A stretch of 14,238 bases of DNA, taken from NCBI GenBank assembly GCA_021828635.1, contig JAJZEJ010000618.1:1-14238 (forward strand). The letters run 5' to 3'. The notes under the pieces were generated by a model that worked only from the letters and a program-made list of their open reading frames with translations, had not been told where the DNA came from and ran no database searches. The position numbers and the translations under genes were made by a program. Shown piece by piece: positions 1-7,846 of the stretch (its first letter is position 1; each line of letters starts with the position of its first letter). Origin of the DNA: Chloroflexota bacterium. Lineage in GTDB: Bacteria > Chloroflexota > Ktedonobacteria > Ktedonobacterales > Ktedonobacteraceae.

Positions 1-75
1 AGCAAGGAAGAGACCCATGCTGAGATTTGGCTTTTAGTGAAGAGACTTTTTGACCTTGCAGACATCTATCATTAG
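1..75 (+). CDS. 3' end of an unidentified gene (partial)
   Basis: Frame 1 is open from the first base to a TAG at 73-75 and would encode the last 24 residues of a protein, ending in LFDLADIYH. The other two plus frames are closed by stops within the first 40 bases. The composition (charged, helical, hydrophobic heptad-like) is typical of a protein C-terminus, but the fragment is too short to assign a family. The call rests only on the open frame, so it could be non-coding. Confidence 0.4.
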   Translation, partial: SKEETHAEIWLLVKRLFDLADIYH

Positions 76-113
76 CTCTCAACCTGTGGTATGATTAAGG
101 GAAAGAGCGGATT

Positions 114-141
114 TTAACGGGAGCTATTCACTTTCTATGCT
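114..141 (+). promoter_or_regulatory. possible promoter of the CvpA-like/PH-PASTA operon
   Basis: TTAACG at 114-119 and TATGCT at 136-141 are separated by 16 bases. Each box matches four of six consensus positions. It lies in the roughly 190-base gap ahead of the membrane-protein operon. It is the best candidate seen there, but it is weak. Confidence 0.25.
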
Positions 142-267
142 GTACGACTCCGTAAAGCGTCCTCGGATCATCGTCTGGCATAGAAATATTGTTATATGCA
201 TGTTGTGTTTGTGTGTGTCCAGCGTGCTGTGGTTGACGATAATTCTACAGAGGGGAGCGATAAACGC

Positions 268-846
268 ATGTCATCATTGCCCTTTACAGCACAACAATGT
301 TTCTTTGTAGCCATCTTCGTTTTCATTATAGCTGGCTTTTTTCGGGGGTGGAAAAGGGAGCTGGTCTCACTGGTTTTCATCTTGCTAGGCATCGTTCTGG
401 TCAACCCGGCTTCGACCAACGCCATTGGCCAATTTCTGACACGCTTGCCATCAACCATCAGTTACCTGACCACAGGAAGTGCAAGCAATCCTACCCCATT
501 GCAGCAACAAAATTACACCTTTGGGCCGTTAGGCACGTTGATCATCTTTTTCTTGGTCATTGCTGCTGGTTACTACGCTGGCAATCAGGCTTTTCCTAAG
601 CCAGCCTCAGCGGGCGAGCGGTTCATCGGCATTATTCCGGCCCTGGTCTCTGGGGCTGCTGTTCTCTATTACCTGGACCATAGCGGCATTTTTGCCAGTA
701 CGGGCAATGGGGCCACCTTTGCTACTGTCTTCCAGCTTCCTGATCCAGGAACGTATATTCCGTTCCTGTTCATTGTAGCGATAGTGGCGCTCATCGTGGC
801 GCTGATCTCGAATCGTGTCGGCAAAAAGGGTGGAGCAAAGAAGTAG
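268..846 (+). CDS. CvpA-like polytopic membrane protein
   Basis: A 192-residue integral membrane protein. About five hydrophobic segments are visible, near residues 8-24, 30-46, 88-106, 117-136 and 163-181, followed by a basic tail (GKKGGAKK). The first helix hairpin carries GFFRGWKRELVSL, close to the RGxxrEllsL signature at the N-terminus of CvpA (colicin V production) family proteins, whose role in most bacteria is envelope-related but poorly defined. The ATG at 268 is preferred over an in-frame ATG at 196. AGGGGAG at 251-257 gives it a good ribosome binding site, and the 24 extra residues of the longer form are polar and unlike a family N-terminus. The gene ends 47 bases before the PH/PASTA gene on the same strand, so the two are probably co-transcribed. 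CvpA membership is an inference from one motif plus topology; 'conserved membrane protein' is the safe call. Confidence 0.75.
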   Translation: MSSLPFTAQQCFFVAIFVFIIAGFFRGWKRELVSLVFILLGIVLVNPASTNAIGQFLTRLPSTISYLTTGSASNPTPLQQQNYTFGPLGTLIIFFLVIAAGYYAGNQAFPKPASAGERFIGIIPALVSGAAVLYYLDHSGIFASTGNGATFATVFQLPDPGTYIPFLFIVAIVALIVALISNRVGKKGGAKK

Positions 847-893
847 GGGCATGATTTATCACGCTCTGCTCTATTGTGATATGAGGTGATAGG

Positions 894-2492
894 ATGGCAA
901 CACAGAAAAGTAAAGCCAATGAGATGCCCGATGATCCCTGGCGCTCAGGCCGTACCCGTTTTGGCCTTGAGCAGTTTCGCCTCGGACGTGATCGGCAGTG
1001 GCATTTCTCTGGGCAGCAACCGGATGAGGAAGTGGTTCGCGTTGTACGCAAGCATTGGTGGTTTTTAGTCGTGCCGGCGTTACCCTTCCTCGGTTCACTG
1101 CTGTTGCTAATCCTCACGCTCTGGGGTCAGGTATCATTTCCGGCTGTTGGCGCGGTCTGGTATCTGGTGGATGTCGTCGTCTTCTGCCTGATTATTGGCA
1201 CAGGTATCTGGTTTGCCTGGCGCGACCTGATTGCCTGGTGGGTCGAGACGTATATCATCACCAACAAGCGTATTATCAATTCTAGTGGTCTATTGCAGCC
1301 TAAGCGCCAGGAGACACCGTTGGAGAGAGTGCAACAGGTTGGCCTCGATATGGATAACCCGTGGGGCTTCCTGCTTGGTTACGGTATCGTCCATGTCTAT
1401 CTCACCGGTAGCGACCTCGTGATGCGCGATGTGCCTGATCCAAAGGCCATTAAGGATGCTATTCAGGGCATCAGTGATCGCGTTAAGGCCGCCAAGCCAA
1501 AAGAGAAGAAAGCACCTATTCCTAAAGACCCTGAGATGGCGGCTCTGCTGAAGACGATGGCTGAGGGGTCAAAGCCTCCAACATTGCCAGATGCTGACGA
1601 AAAATATCCGCCATTGCGCAATCCCGACCGTTTGCGTGGTCCACACCGCACCTTTGGGGGTATCTTGCGCATTCCTTGTGATGTGCGCTACTTCTCCGGT
1701 GAATATACCGTAAAGTATATTCAGCGTTCACAATATGTTCTGCTGCGCAATCTTGTCATACCTATCTTCTTGCTAATTGTATTGCTGCCAATCGCGATTA
1801 TCACACCTTTTACACCGGTTATTCCGGCATCCGTTCAGGCTTACTGGTGGCTCTTTATGGCGCTGGTCGTGCTTGGTTTGATTCTTTCAATGGTTGTCAT
1901 TTACATTAACTACGTGGATGACGTGTATATTCTCAGTACACGCCGTATCATTGACATCAATCGTCTCTTCATCTTCAACTTTGAAGCTCGCCTGGAGGCG
2001 GAGTATAAAAATGTCCGTGATGTCAGGGTGCGTGTCGCCAATGTGATTGAGCGCCTGCTGGACATCGGCGATGTTTACGTTGAGACGCCAGGGAGTGCCG
2101 CTACCGATATCATTCTCAGAACCGTCGATCATCCCTTCCTGATTCAGGACCAGATTTTTGGTATTAAGAATCACAAAGAGAAAGTTGATAAGGTTAGCAA
2201 AGACAACGAGGAAAAGAAGAAACTGGGAGAATGGTTTAGTACGGTAGTCTCGCAGCTAGAAGAGAAGACACGAGGCGCACCATCGCTGGCTGGTATGGAC
2301 CTGCTGACGGCGATAGCTTGCGCTCAAGAAGTAGACCTGGAGGTTCAGGTGTGGGGTGAAGATGATGCACGGCCAGATGTGCCACCAGGTCACATCATTC
2401 ATCAGAATCCTCCCCCTGGCACGCTAATGGTCAAAGGCAATCAGATCGAGGTAGTTTTAAGCAAACGCGCTACGGTGATCGACCAGATATAG
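894..2492 (+). CDS. membrane protein with two bacterial PH (DUF304/bPH2) domains and a C-terminal PASTA domain
   Basis: A 532-residue protein built as a duplication. Half one has a TM pair (about 56-76 and 88-108) followed by a bPH2-type domain at 117-195. It shows the family hallmark of a [13 protein letters not shown] strand, then an 'ERVQQV'-like segment and a glycine-rich turn. A charged proline/lysine linker (about 198-250) leads to half two, with a TM pair at 286-306 and 316-338 and a second PH domain at 343-412 ([14 protein letters not shown], then YKNVRDVRV). A lysine/glutamate-rich helical linker (426-460) precedes a PASTA-like domain at about 462-524: '[13 protein letters not shown]', then '[14 protein letters not shown]', then '[12 protein letters not shown]'. 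PASTA domains usually bind peptidoglycan-related ligands outside the cell, whereas bPH2 domains are normally cytoplasmic, so topology is uncertain. GAGGTGAT at 883-890 supports the ATG at 894. It is probably co-transcribed with the CvpA-like gene. Confidence 0.88.
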   Translation: MATQKSKANEMPDDPWRSGRTRFGLEQFRLGRDRQWHFSGQQPDEEVVRVVRKHWWFLVVPALPFLGSLLLLILTLWGQVSFPAVGAVWYLVDVVVFCLIIGTGIWFAWRDLIAWWVETYIITNKRIINSSGLLQPKRQETPLERVQQVGLDMDNPWGFLLGYGIVHVYLTGSDLVMRDVPDPKAIKDAIQGISDRVKAAKPKEKKAPIPKDPEMAALLKTMAEGSKPPTLPDADEKYPPLRNPDRLRGPHRTFGGILRIPCDVRYFSGEYTVKYIQRSQYVLLRNLVIPIFLLIVLLPIAIITPFTPVIPASVQAYWWLFMALVVLGLILSMVVIYINYVDDVYILSTRRIIDINRLFIFNFEARLEAEYKNVRDVRVRVANVIERLLDIGDVYVETPGSAATDIILRTVDHPFLIQDQIFGIKNHKEKVDKVSKDNEEKKKLGEWFSTVVSQLEEKTRGAPSLAGMDLLTAIACAQEVDLEVQVWGEDDARPDVPPGHIIHQNPPPGTLMVKGNQIEVVLSKRATVIDQI

Positions 2493-2496
2493 TAGA

Positions 2497-2547
2497 TTGA
2501 ATGCGCTAAAAAACGGCTACAACATGGCCGTTTTTTAGCGCATTCAA
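2497..2547. terminator. bidirectional intrinsic terminator between convergent genes
   Basis: Arms 2497-2517 and 2527-2547 are perfect reverse complements (21 bp) around a 9-base loop. The arms contain A6 on the left and T6 on the right, flanking an ACGGC/GCCGT core. RNA from either strand therefore forms a GC hairpin core followed by a U-run. It sits 4 bases past the PH/PASTA stop and 6 bases past the methyltransferase stop, as expected for a shared terminator. Confidence 0.85.
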
Positions 2548-2553
2548 GTCGGG

Positions 2554-3909
2554 TTAGCGTATACCAACGCGGGCTAGTAAGGCGACACATTCAATGTGAT
2601 AGGTTTGTGGAAACATATCAACAGGCTGCGCGGCAACCAGCCGATAGCGTCCGCCACTACAGAGGGCGGCGATATCGCGTGCCAGCGTACTGGGATCGCA
2701 CGAGACATAGCAGATGGTGCGTGGAGCCATTGTCTGGAGCGCCTGTAACGCTTTGGGATGGCATCCGGCACGCGGCGGGTCCACCAATGCCAGGTCGATA
2801 CGCTCACGACGATAATGCAACTGACCCAGAACACGTTCAAGCGTTCCCTCAAGCGAGGTAATATTGTTCTGGTTATTCAGGGTCGCACTGGCGCGGGCGT
2901 CCATTACCGCGCTAGGCTGAGATTCGATAGCCACGACACGGGCGACACGAGGAGCGAGGAAGGCCGAGAAGAGACCCACGCCACCATAGCCGTCCAACAC
3001 CACATCGTTGCGCTGTGGTTCTAGCAAAGCGGTGGCCCGTTCGACCAGTGTTGCGGCCTGTACCAGGTTAACCTGGAAGAACGAGTCGGCTGAGACACGG
3101 AATTTACGACCTAGAACCACATCGGTCAGGAATTCCTGTCCCACGACCACACGCCCATAGCGCCCGCCAACACGCTCAATGATAACACCAACGATACCAG
3201 GGGCGATGGTCATCAACTCTTGCGCGAGCTGTTGTGGGTCTTCGATCATGGAACCAGGGCGTGCATGGATCACGAGCAATGTCGGGACGGCCTTTGCCGC
3301 CGGAATTGCCGCTAGCGAACTGCTAACCGCGCCTACAGCACCACGCAAGGTAAAGCCTTGCACCATTTCCCCGACCTGCTCACCAAAATAATCTTTCAGT
3401 TTCCAGCGCACGCGCTGATAGACCTGGTCCAGCGCGGGATGCAGGAGGGCGCAATCCTCCAGGTCTTGAATATCGTGGCTTTCGGTGAGTTTAAAGCCAA
3501 TTTCCCCGGCGGCTCCGACAGAAAATAGAGCAATATTGCGGTAGTGCCAGGGTGACATCTCAGCAGGCATGCCGATAGCCGGGTGGACAATAGCATCCGG
3601 CTGCTTACCAATGCGCACTAACAATTGGCGCACGATATGTGCTTTCCAGGTCAGTTGCGCGGGGTAAGCGATGTGTTGCCATTGGCAACCACTTTCAGTC
3701 AGCAGAGGGTAAGCGGCATCGATTCGCTCTGGAGCGGGGCGCACGATCTCCAACAGCTCTGCGCGGGCATGGCCGCGCCGTTCCTCGACAATCTCAACAC
3801 GTACCCGTTCACCAGGAATTCCACCGGGGACGAAGAGGACACGTCCCTCATAGCGGCCTACGGCATCCCCACCGTAGGCGAGATCTGTTAGTTCAACATC
3901 AATGCTCAT
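2554..3909 (-). CDS. rlmD: TrmA/RlmD-family 23S rRNA (uracil-C5)-methyltransferase
   Basis: A 451-residue SAM-dependent enzyme expected to methylate C5 of a uridine in 23S rRNA. Residues 1-57 form a TRAM RNA-binding domain (VELTDLAYGGDAVGRYEGRV, VPGGIPGE). The catalytic half shows SADSFFQVN (273-281), motif I VVLDGYGGVG (303-312), VDPPRAG (376-382), the nucleophile loop YVSCDPSTLARD with C404, and the C-terminal DMFPQTYHIE with the probable base E440. RlmD enzymes usually carry four cysteines for a 4Fe-4S cluster. Here only C75 and C153 remain at those places, and motif I has Gly where the family usually has Cys. The ATG at 3909 follows GAGG with a 6-base gap and starts directly at TRAM; an upstream in-frame start at 4035 would add 42 residues with no family resemblance. 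Target position (1939, 747 or another) cannot be told from sequence. It is the last gene of the sigma-factor operon, 147 bases after its neighbour. Confidence 0.88.
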   Translation of the reverse strand: MSIDVELTDLAYGGDAVGRYEGRVLFVPGGIPGERVRVEIVEERRGHARAELLEIVRPAPERIDAAYPLLTESGCQWQHIAYPAQLTWKAHIVRQLLVRIGKQPDAIVHPAIGMPAEMSPWHYRNIALFSVGAAGEIGFKLTESHDIQDLEDCALLHPALDQVYQRVRWKLKDYFGEQVGEMVQGFTLRGAVGAVSSSLAAIPAAKAVPTLLVIHARPGSMIEDPQQLAQELMTIAPGIVGVIIERVGGRYGRVVVGQEFLTDVVLGRKFRVSADSFFQVNLVQAATLVERATALLEPQRNDVVLDGYGGVGLFSAFLAPRVARVVAIESQPSAVMDARASATLNNQNNITSLEGTLERVLGQLHYRRERIDLALVDPPRAGCHPKALQALQTMAPRTICYVSCDPSTLARDIAALCSGGRYRLVAAQPVDMFPQTYHIECVALLARVGIR

Positions 3910-4056
3910 GTTCAACCTCGGCAAACACCCGCGAAGCCAGTGGCCGCGGGTATCCGTCCCATCTTTCCAGCAATTTATCGTTACCAGCCATGTCTTGCGC
4001 AGCCCGGCTTGGCATGCACAATCATGAAACTCCACCCCACCCCTTGCCAGACACGT

Positions 4057-5025
4057 TTATGGCATGAGAGGCTGTTTGGGTTGACTATAGAGTCGCGTTC
4101 CGAAACGACTCAAGAAGACAGCACCGACCCCAACCATGCCCACAATGATACTAACGAGCCAGCCAATATAGGGGAAAGACTCGGCCAGAGCCAGTAGTAC
4201 CAGCCCTACGATCACCTGCGCCAAGCGTGTATTGTACTGAGGAGCCACGCGCTTTAGCAAGTAGTCACCGACCAGCCAGCCAATAGCGACCGTCCCCAAT
4301 ACCCAGGCAGCCAGGAGTCCGATAGCCACGATAATTGCTAAAGGAAGAGCCACGATGAGCGCAATTAACACAGCCAGGACCGCAGGAGCCAGTAACAGGC
4401 TCAATAGACCAAGCACGAAACTGCGTCGCGTCTTGCTTCTGACCGTCATGCGTACCAACATAACATGTTCTGGAAGCAGTGTCATGAGCAGAAGACCAGC
4501 TCCAATCCAGGTTATAATGACCCAGAAGCGGAACTCGAAGCTACCTCCGTCATTGAGGAAGATTTGTGCCACACTTTGCGAACAACCAGACACCGCGCCG
4601 TGTAGTTGTGACTTGCCACCTCTTACCCATTGACCGCCGCACAAATGAATATTCCCATTCACCTGTGCCTCATCCTGCATGGTAACATTGCCACCATAGA
4701 GGTAGATATTGCCATCCACCGTTCCAGCGATGATGACATTGCCGCCGAAAGAAACGATATTGCCCCGAACGATCCCGCGAATCACCATTGTTCCGCCGAA
4801 TGAGGTAATATCACTACAGATAACTTCGTTGCCATTAACTACAACCGCGCTCCCAAAGGATGGTGTATGATGTGAGCCAGTGCAAGCAGTCACATCACCT
4901 GCTGCGTAGGCTGTGGGTACCGCATGCAGCAACACAATCAGACCCTCGTTCATAAAGAACATCATCACGAGTACAAGCCCTGGCAACGTGAGCTTGACCC
5001 ACCATTTTCGCTCGACTTTATGCAT
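4057..5025 (-). CDS. secreted-repeat/polytopic membrane protein with bactofilin-like (polymer-forming) repeats
   Basis: A 322-residue protein with three parts. An N-terminal signal peptide or anchor (basic MHKVERKWW, hydrophobic 13-34) has a likely cleavage near the AYA at 39-41. Residues about 60-145 contain short beta-repeats rich in Gly and Ile/Val with a period near 18 residues (IRGIVRGNIVSFGGNV, IAGTVDGNIYLYGGNV, then VNGNIHLCGG), the pattern of bactofilin/polymer-forming beta-helices. Residues 166-306 are a hydrophobic domain with about five TM helices. Cysteines at 48, 70, 129 and 148 in the repeat domain could form disulfides if it is extracytoplasmic. GGGAG lies 7 bases before the ATG. 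The gene follows the coiled-coil membrane protein of the sigma-factor operon by 108 bases, so it is plausibly an envelope target of that regulator. The role is inferred; unlike cytoplasmic bactofilins this one appears to be exported. Confidence 0.8.
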   Translation of the reverse strand: MHKVERKWWVKLTLPGLVLVMMFFMNEGLIVLLHAVPTAYAAGDVTACTGSHHTPSFGSAVVVNGNEVICSDITSFGGTMVIRGIVRGNIVSFGGNVIIAGTVDGNIYLYGGNVTMQDEAQVNGNIHLCGGQWVRGGKSQLHGAVSGCSQSVAQIFLNDGGSFEFRFWVIITWIGAGLLLMTLLPEHVMLVRMTVRSKTRRSFVLGLLSLLLAPAVLAVLIALIVALPLAIIVAIGLLAAWVLGTVAIGWLVGDYLLKRVAPQYNTRLAQVIVGLVLLALAESFPYIGWLVSIIVGMVGVGAVFLSRFGTRLYSQPKQPLMP

Positions 5026-5052
5026 ACTGGAACTCCCTAGCGCGGTTCGCGT

Positions 5053-5067
5053 GAGCTATCGTAGCTC
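5053..5067. repeat. small perfect hairpin in the intercistronic gap
   Basis: GAGCTA, TCG, TAGCTC: a 6-bp perfect stem with a 3-base loop, extendable by a few imperfect pairs on both sides (CGC/GCG). It lies about 30 bases upstream of the start of the bactofilin-like gene on the minus strand. No U-run follows, so it is more likely an mRNA-stability or processing structure than a terminator. Confidence 0.35.
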
Positions 5068-5133
5068 TGCGTCGCGCCGTGCACCCTGTCCCCATTGCCC
5101 TTATTGCTGTTCCTGAGCCGATGCTCTCGACAG

Positions 5134-5568
5134 TCAACTTGATATCTCACGCGGTGGACGCATCAAGCGCAGCCACATCCCCGTCATAATGACGACCGCC
5201 AGAGCAACACCGGAGAGTAACCAGGTATTGCGTGTTACCAGAATGAGTCCCGCCTGGATATATTGCGTGATAATCATCAACAGATCAATGGTACTGTTCA
5301 AAAAGGCCAGTACCTGCACAGCAAGATCAGTTTGTACGATCATCAACGCGAGTAGCAGAAGAGGAATGCTGCATAGCGTAAACAGTCCTAACGCAGCGAT
5401 AGCCGCCCCAACAGGGCGTAGACGCCGCACGCGCGTCAATTGTTGTTCACGCAAATCTTCGATCTGATGCGTAATGCGCTGTTGCTGTTGCACCGCACGC
5501 ATAATGCGCTCAGTCGAGATGCTGCTACAGGACGATAATGGTGTATGTTCTATGTCCTTTTTCTGCAT
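5134..5568 (-). CDS. small coiled-coil/transmembrane protein, candidate membrane partner of the ECF sigma factor
   Basis: A 144-residue protein. Residues about 16-52 are polar, Gln/Arg-rich and predicted helical (ERIMRAVQQQQRITHQIEDL), a likely cytoplasmic coiled coil. After this come hydrophobic stretches near 54-78, 80-112 and 115-132 and a basic C-terminus (LRLMRPPREISS). No family is recognised. The start at 5568 is chosen because GGGGGTAGGT precedes it; in-frame ATGs at 5580 and 5610 would add 4 or 14 residues. It lies 93 bases downstream of the sigma factor gene, the position where membrane anti-sigma factors are usually encoded. No zinc-binding HxxxCxxC anti-sigma motif is visible, so this role is a guess from position and topology. 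Confidence 0.7.
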   Translation of the reverse strand: MQKKDIEHTPLSSCSSISTERIMRAVQQQQRITHQIEDLREQQLTRVRRLRPVGAAIAALGLFTLCSIPLLLLALMIVQTDLAVQVLAFLNSTIDLLMIITQYIQAGLILVTRNTWLLSGVALAVVIMTGMWLRLMRPPREISS

Positions 5569-5661
5569 ACCTACCCCCATAGGAGGCTGCTCGAGATGCC
5601 GGATAGCCATATGGATCAGCCTGCTTACCTGATTGTTGACGTTGCTCGAATTGCCTGCCGT

Positions 5662-6414
5662 TTAGCGTCCCGGCACCGTTTCAAGAACTTCCTCTTGTGT
5701 TGGTTTCTGCTGCATGTAGCGTGCCAGTAGTTCGCGGGCGCGATGCAAGCGAGCTTTGACCAGGGCAGGAGTCAACTGAAGCGCACCGGCAATTTCTTCA
5801 TAGGAAAAATCATACCAGTAGCGCAACACGATGACGGCGCGATACTTACCAGGCAAACGTTGCAGGTAGCTCTGAATTTCGTCTTGTTGTTCTCCCTGGA
5901 TGGCTGATTGTTCTGGTCCGGTACCAAGATCAACAATCCATTCCAGAAATGGCACATCATCTAATGGCAAAGCTAGAAAACGCCGCCGTCTCAGTTGATC
6001 TATCGCCAGATGCGAGGCAATCGAAAGGAGCCACGTGCTGAATTTGTGCGTGGGTTTATACGTGGCAAGCTGTGTATAGGCTCGCACGAATGCCTCCTGC
6101 GTCACATCTTCGGCCTCTGTCACGTTATTCAGCATACGATAGGCGAGATTCTGCACCGCGTCCTTGTAGCGTTCGACCAGCGTCGCAAAGATGTTCTGGT
6201 TGCCGCTTAATACCAGCGCCACCAGTTCGGCATCGCTCATCGACTCAACAATGGCACCAGCCTGTACAGCGTCTTGTACTGCACGACTCGCTTCTACACG
6301 CTCTTGAATATCCGTGAGCGTCCCCGTTCCCTGCCCTCGACGTTGTTTTTGTGCTGGCGAAAGTGATCCAATAAGCCCAATTGTATTTGAAGCGTTCACT
6401 GTTGATTCTATCAT
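5662..6414 (-). CDS. ECF-type RNA polymerase sigma-70 factor
   Basis: A 250-residue group-IV-like sigma factor that directs RNA polymerase to a specific promoter set. Region 2 spans about 76-147 (FATLVERYKDAVQNLAYRML, EAEDVTQEAFVRAY, then KFSTWLLSIASHLAIDQLRRR). Region 4 spans about 181-232 (LQRLPGKYRAVIVLRYWYDF, SYEEIAGALQLTPALVKARL, then HRARELLARY) and includes the helix-turn-helix. Region 3 is absent. A 55-70-residue N-terminal extension rich in Gln, Ser and Ala is longer than in most ECF factors and may be regulatory. The ATG at 6414 is preferred to the GTG six bases upstream because GAG/GGTGA lies just ahead; either is possible. First gene of a minus-strand operon leading into two membrane proteins and the rRNA methyltransferase. 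Confidence 0.92.
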   Translation of the reverse strand: MIESTVNASNTIGLIGSLSPAQKQRRGQGTGTLTDIQERVEASRAVQDAVQAGAIVESMSDAELVALVLSGNQNIFATLVERYKDAVQNLAYRMLNNVTEAEDVTQEAFVRAYTQLATYKPTHKFSTWLLSIASHLAIDQLRRRRFLALPLDDVPFLEWIVDLGTGPEQSAIQGEQQDEIQSYLQRLPGKYRAVIVLRYWYDFSYEEIAGALQLTPALVKARLHRARELLARYMQQKPTQEEVLETVPGR

Positions 6415-6516
6415 GCTCACCGCTCAAAATTCTTTCTTATGCATAAGGAAGACATAGAGAAGTCTGTCCCTCACTCATCTACGAGCGGAACCTAAAAAAG
6501 TTGTAATCTCATTTGA

Positions 6517-6545
6517 AGTGTAACACGGCTCAAGCAATGTGGCAA
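6517..6545 (-). promoter_or_regulatory. probable promoter of the sigma-factor operon
   Basis: On the minus strand TTGCCA (6545-6540) and TACACT (6522-6517) are separated by exactly 17 bases, matching housekeeping sigma consensus at five and four positions. It gives a leader of about 95 bases before the start codon. No ECF-type GGAAC/CGT promoter was found here, so autoregulation by the sigma factor itself is not evident. Confidence 0.4.
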
Positions 6546-6808
6546 GTGAGCAAGGTCTGGTCTTTGCCCATCACTCCATGCCTGGCTATCTTCATGTCCA
6601 CGCCATCCGCTCGTGATGAATATTTTTTCATTCTACAAGGTTCAACGCACACGGTTTAGCCCTATCAAATGAATAAATGTTCAGCAATCCTATGTATCAT
6701 AACATACACAGCCGAAACTTTCATCCCCCATTGACTAATGTGGGCGTAATGAAGCGGTCCCTACACAGATTTTATTAAGACAAGTCACAGTTACCCCATA
6801 CCAAGCGT
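6546..6808. other. intergenic stretch between divergent genes, nothing coding seen
   Basis: AT-rich DNA between the sigma-factor promoter and the leader of the plus-strand gene. No open frame with a ribosome binding site, no RNA-gene signature and no strong hairpin was found. A TTGACT at 6731-6736 has no matching -10 at the right distance. It presumably holds the promoter of the downstream gene, which could not be pinned down. Confidence 0.5.
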
Positions 6809-6821
6809 ATACAAATTGTAT
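6809..6821. promoter_or_regulatory. 13-bp operator-like palindrome ahead of the unknown gene
   Basis: ATACAA, A, TTGTAT is a perfect inverted repeat centred about 27 bases before the start codon at 6842. It overlaps TATACA (6808-6813), a possible -10 box. The position would suit a repressor site, but a 13-mer this AT-rich can occur by chance. Confidence 0.3.
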
Positions 6822-6841
6822 GAACATAAAAAGGAAGAATT

Positions 6842-7756
6842 ATGTCGAGACCAGGAAACCTTTTATATCCGCTCTATATTGATGTGCCAATGATGACAAG
6901 TTGCCTGGCATCACTGACTGAAGCTTATACACTGGAAAATATATGGCAGCAGAATCATGCATTGACGGCGACACCCAGCAGCATGATCGATGGCGGAGCT
7001 ACGCACTGTGGAACCGTTGCTCAGTTTGTTGAGGCTCCTACAAAAATGCAGGAGGGCGACGAGGATGCCAATCGTGTTAACCAGCGAGAAAAGAGCCTGA
7101 TTACTTTTAAGCAGAGTAGCTTGGCCTTGCTTACACGTTTGCGTCATGAATTGTACCATCAGGGTCAGATGCTCTATCTTGATGAATACACGCCTGAAGA
7201 GTGGGATCGCATTCCCCTCTCCAGTCTGGTCGAACTCTCAGGTGAGATCACACGTAGTCCGATTAGCGAATTGACGTTGCTCGCCAAACGCTTTATCGCT
7301 GTTATGCTGCAATCACTCCCTTTCAATTCGCAAGGCAATGTTGATATGAGTAACCTCAATCCCTATCAACTCAATCTATTGCAAAATATGTCGCTCTTCC
7401 AGGCCATCATTGCCGATCTGGAAAGCTCTCCCCTGTCAGACATGGTGTTGCGGCAGAACGCGAAACGTTGGCGACATACCGCTGTGTTGGACCTCTCGAC
7501 CAAAATCTTGCCTCTGCATGAACAGGAGTTACTGTGTAATGGGCATGTTACCGTTATTGGCAAAGTGACGCGCGTGTTGGAACAGGATGAGACGATCAAT
7601 CTCTATCGCCGCTCCATGCTCGGCTCAGCCACCAGAGGCATTTTGATGCAACTGGTGCAGAGTTTCAATGCCACACCGGGCATCAGCATCCAGCCTGGCT
7701 CCGGCGTCATAGCCTATCCGGCCATAGAGGTGCTTCCTATAGCCATTTATGTGTGA
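6842..7756 (+). CDS. uncharacterised protein, possibly DUF6414-like
   Basis: A 304-residue soluble protein with no signal peptide or TM helix. The start is well supported by AAGGAAG just upstream. The N-terminus (LLYPLYIDVPMMTSCLASLT) and a later segment VTVIGKVTRVLEQDETINLY, followed by a Leu/Met-rich C-terminus, recall the layout of DUF6414 proteins: an N-terminal 'Y-hydrophobic-D' strand plus helix, a central region with long helices, and a C-terminal GKVxxV strand. That resemblance is from memory and weak. DUF6414 proteins have no established function but are often in accessory regions. It stands alone, divergent from the sigma-factor operon and followed by a Uma2 gene 90 bases on. The family call is tentative; the reading frame is not. 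Confidence 0.75.
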   Translation: MSRPGNLLYPLYIDVPMMTSCLASLTEAYTLENIWQQNHALTATPSSMIDGGATHCGTVAQFVEAPTKMQEGDEDANRVNQREKSLITFKQSSLALLTRLRHELYHQGQMLYLDEYTPEEWDRIPLSSLVELSGEITRSPISELTLLAKRFIAVMLQSLPFNSQGNVDMSNLNPYQLNLLQNMSLFQAIIADLESSPLSDMVLRQNAKRWRHTAVLDLSTKILPLHEQELLCNGHVTVIGKVTRVLEQDETINLYRRSMLGSATRGILMQLVQSFNATPGISIQPGSGVIAYPAIEVLPIAIYV

Positions 7757-7774
7757 ACATCACATTTCTCATGC

Positions 7775-7803
7775 TTCCATAACAGGAGATTTGGGGATAT
7801 ACT
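7775..7803 (+). promoter_or_regulatory. possible promoter of the Uma2 gene
   Basis: A good -10 box, TATACT at 7798-7803, lies 17 bases after TTCCAT at 7775-7780, a poor -35. It lies within the 90-base gap between the two genes, about 40 bases before the start codon. Confidence 0.3.
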
Positions 7804-7846
7804 ATAGAAACCAATAAACGATGTGTAGACTGAGAGAGGTTTGCTG

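Noticed and set aside
6672..6712. TATGT...ACATA near-palindrome in the divergent intergenic region
   Set aside because: The arms are only 5 bases in AT-rich DNA, which is expected by chance.
6731..6759. TTGACT as a -35 box for the gene at 6842
   Set aside because: No -10-like hexamer occurs 16-18 bases downstream.
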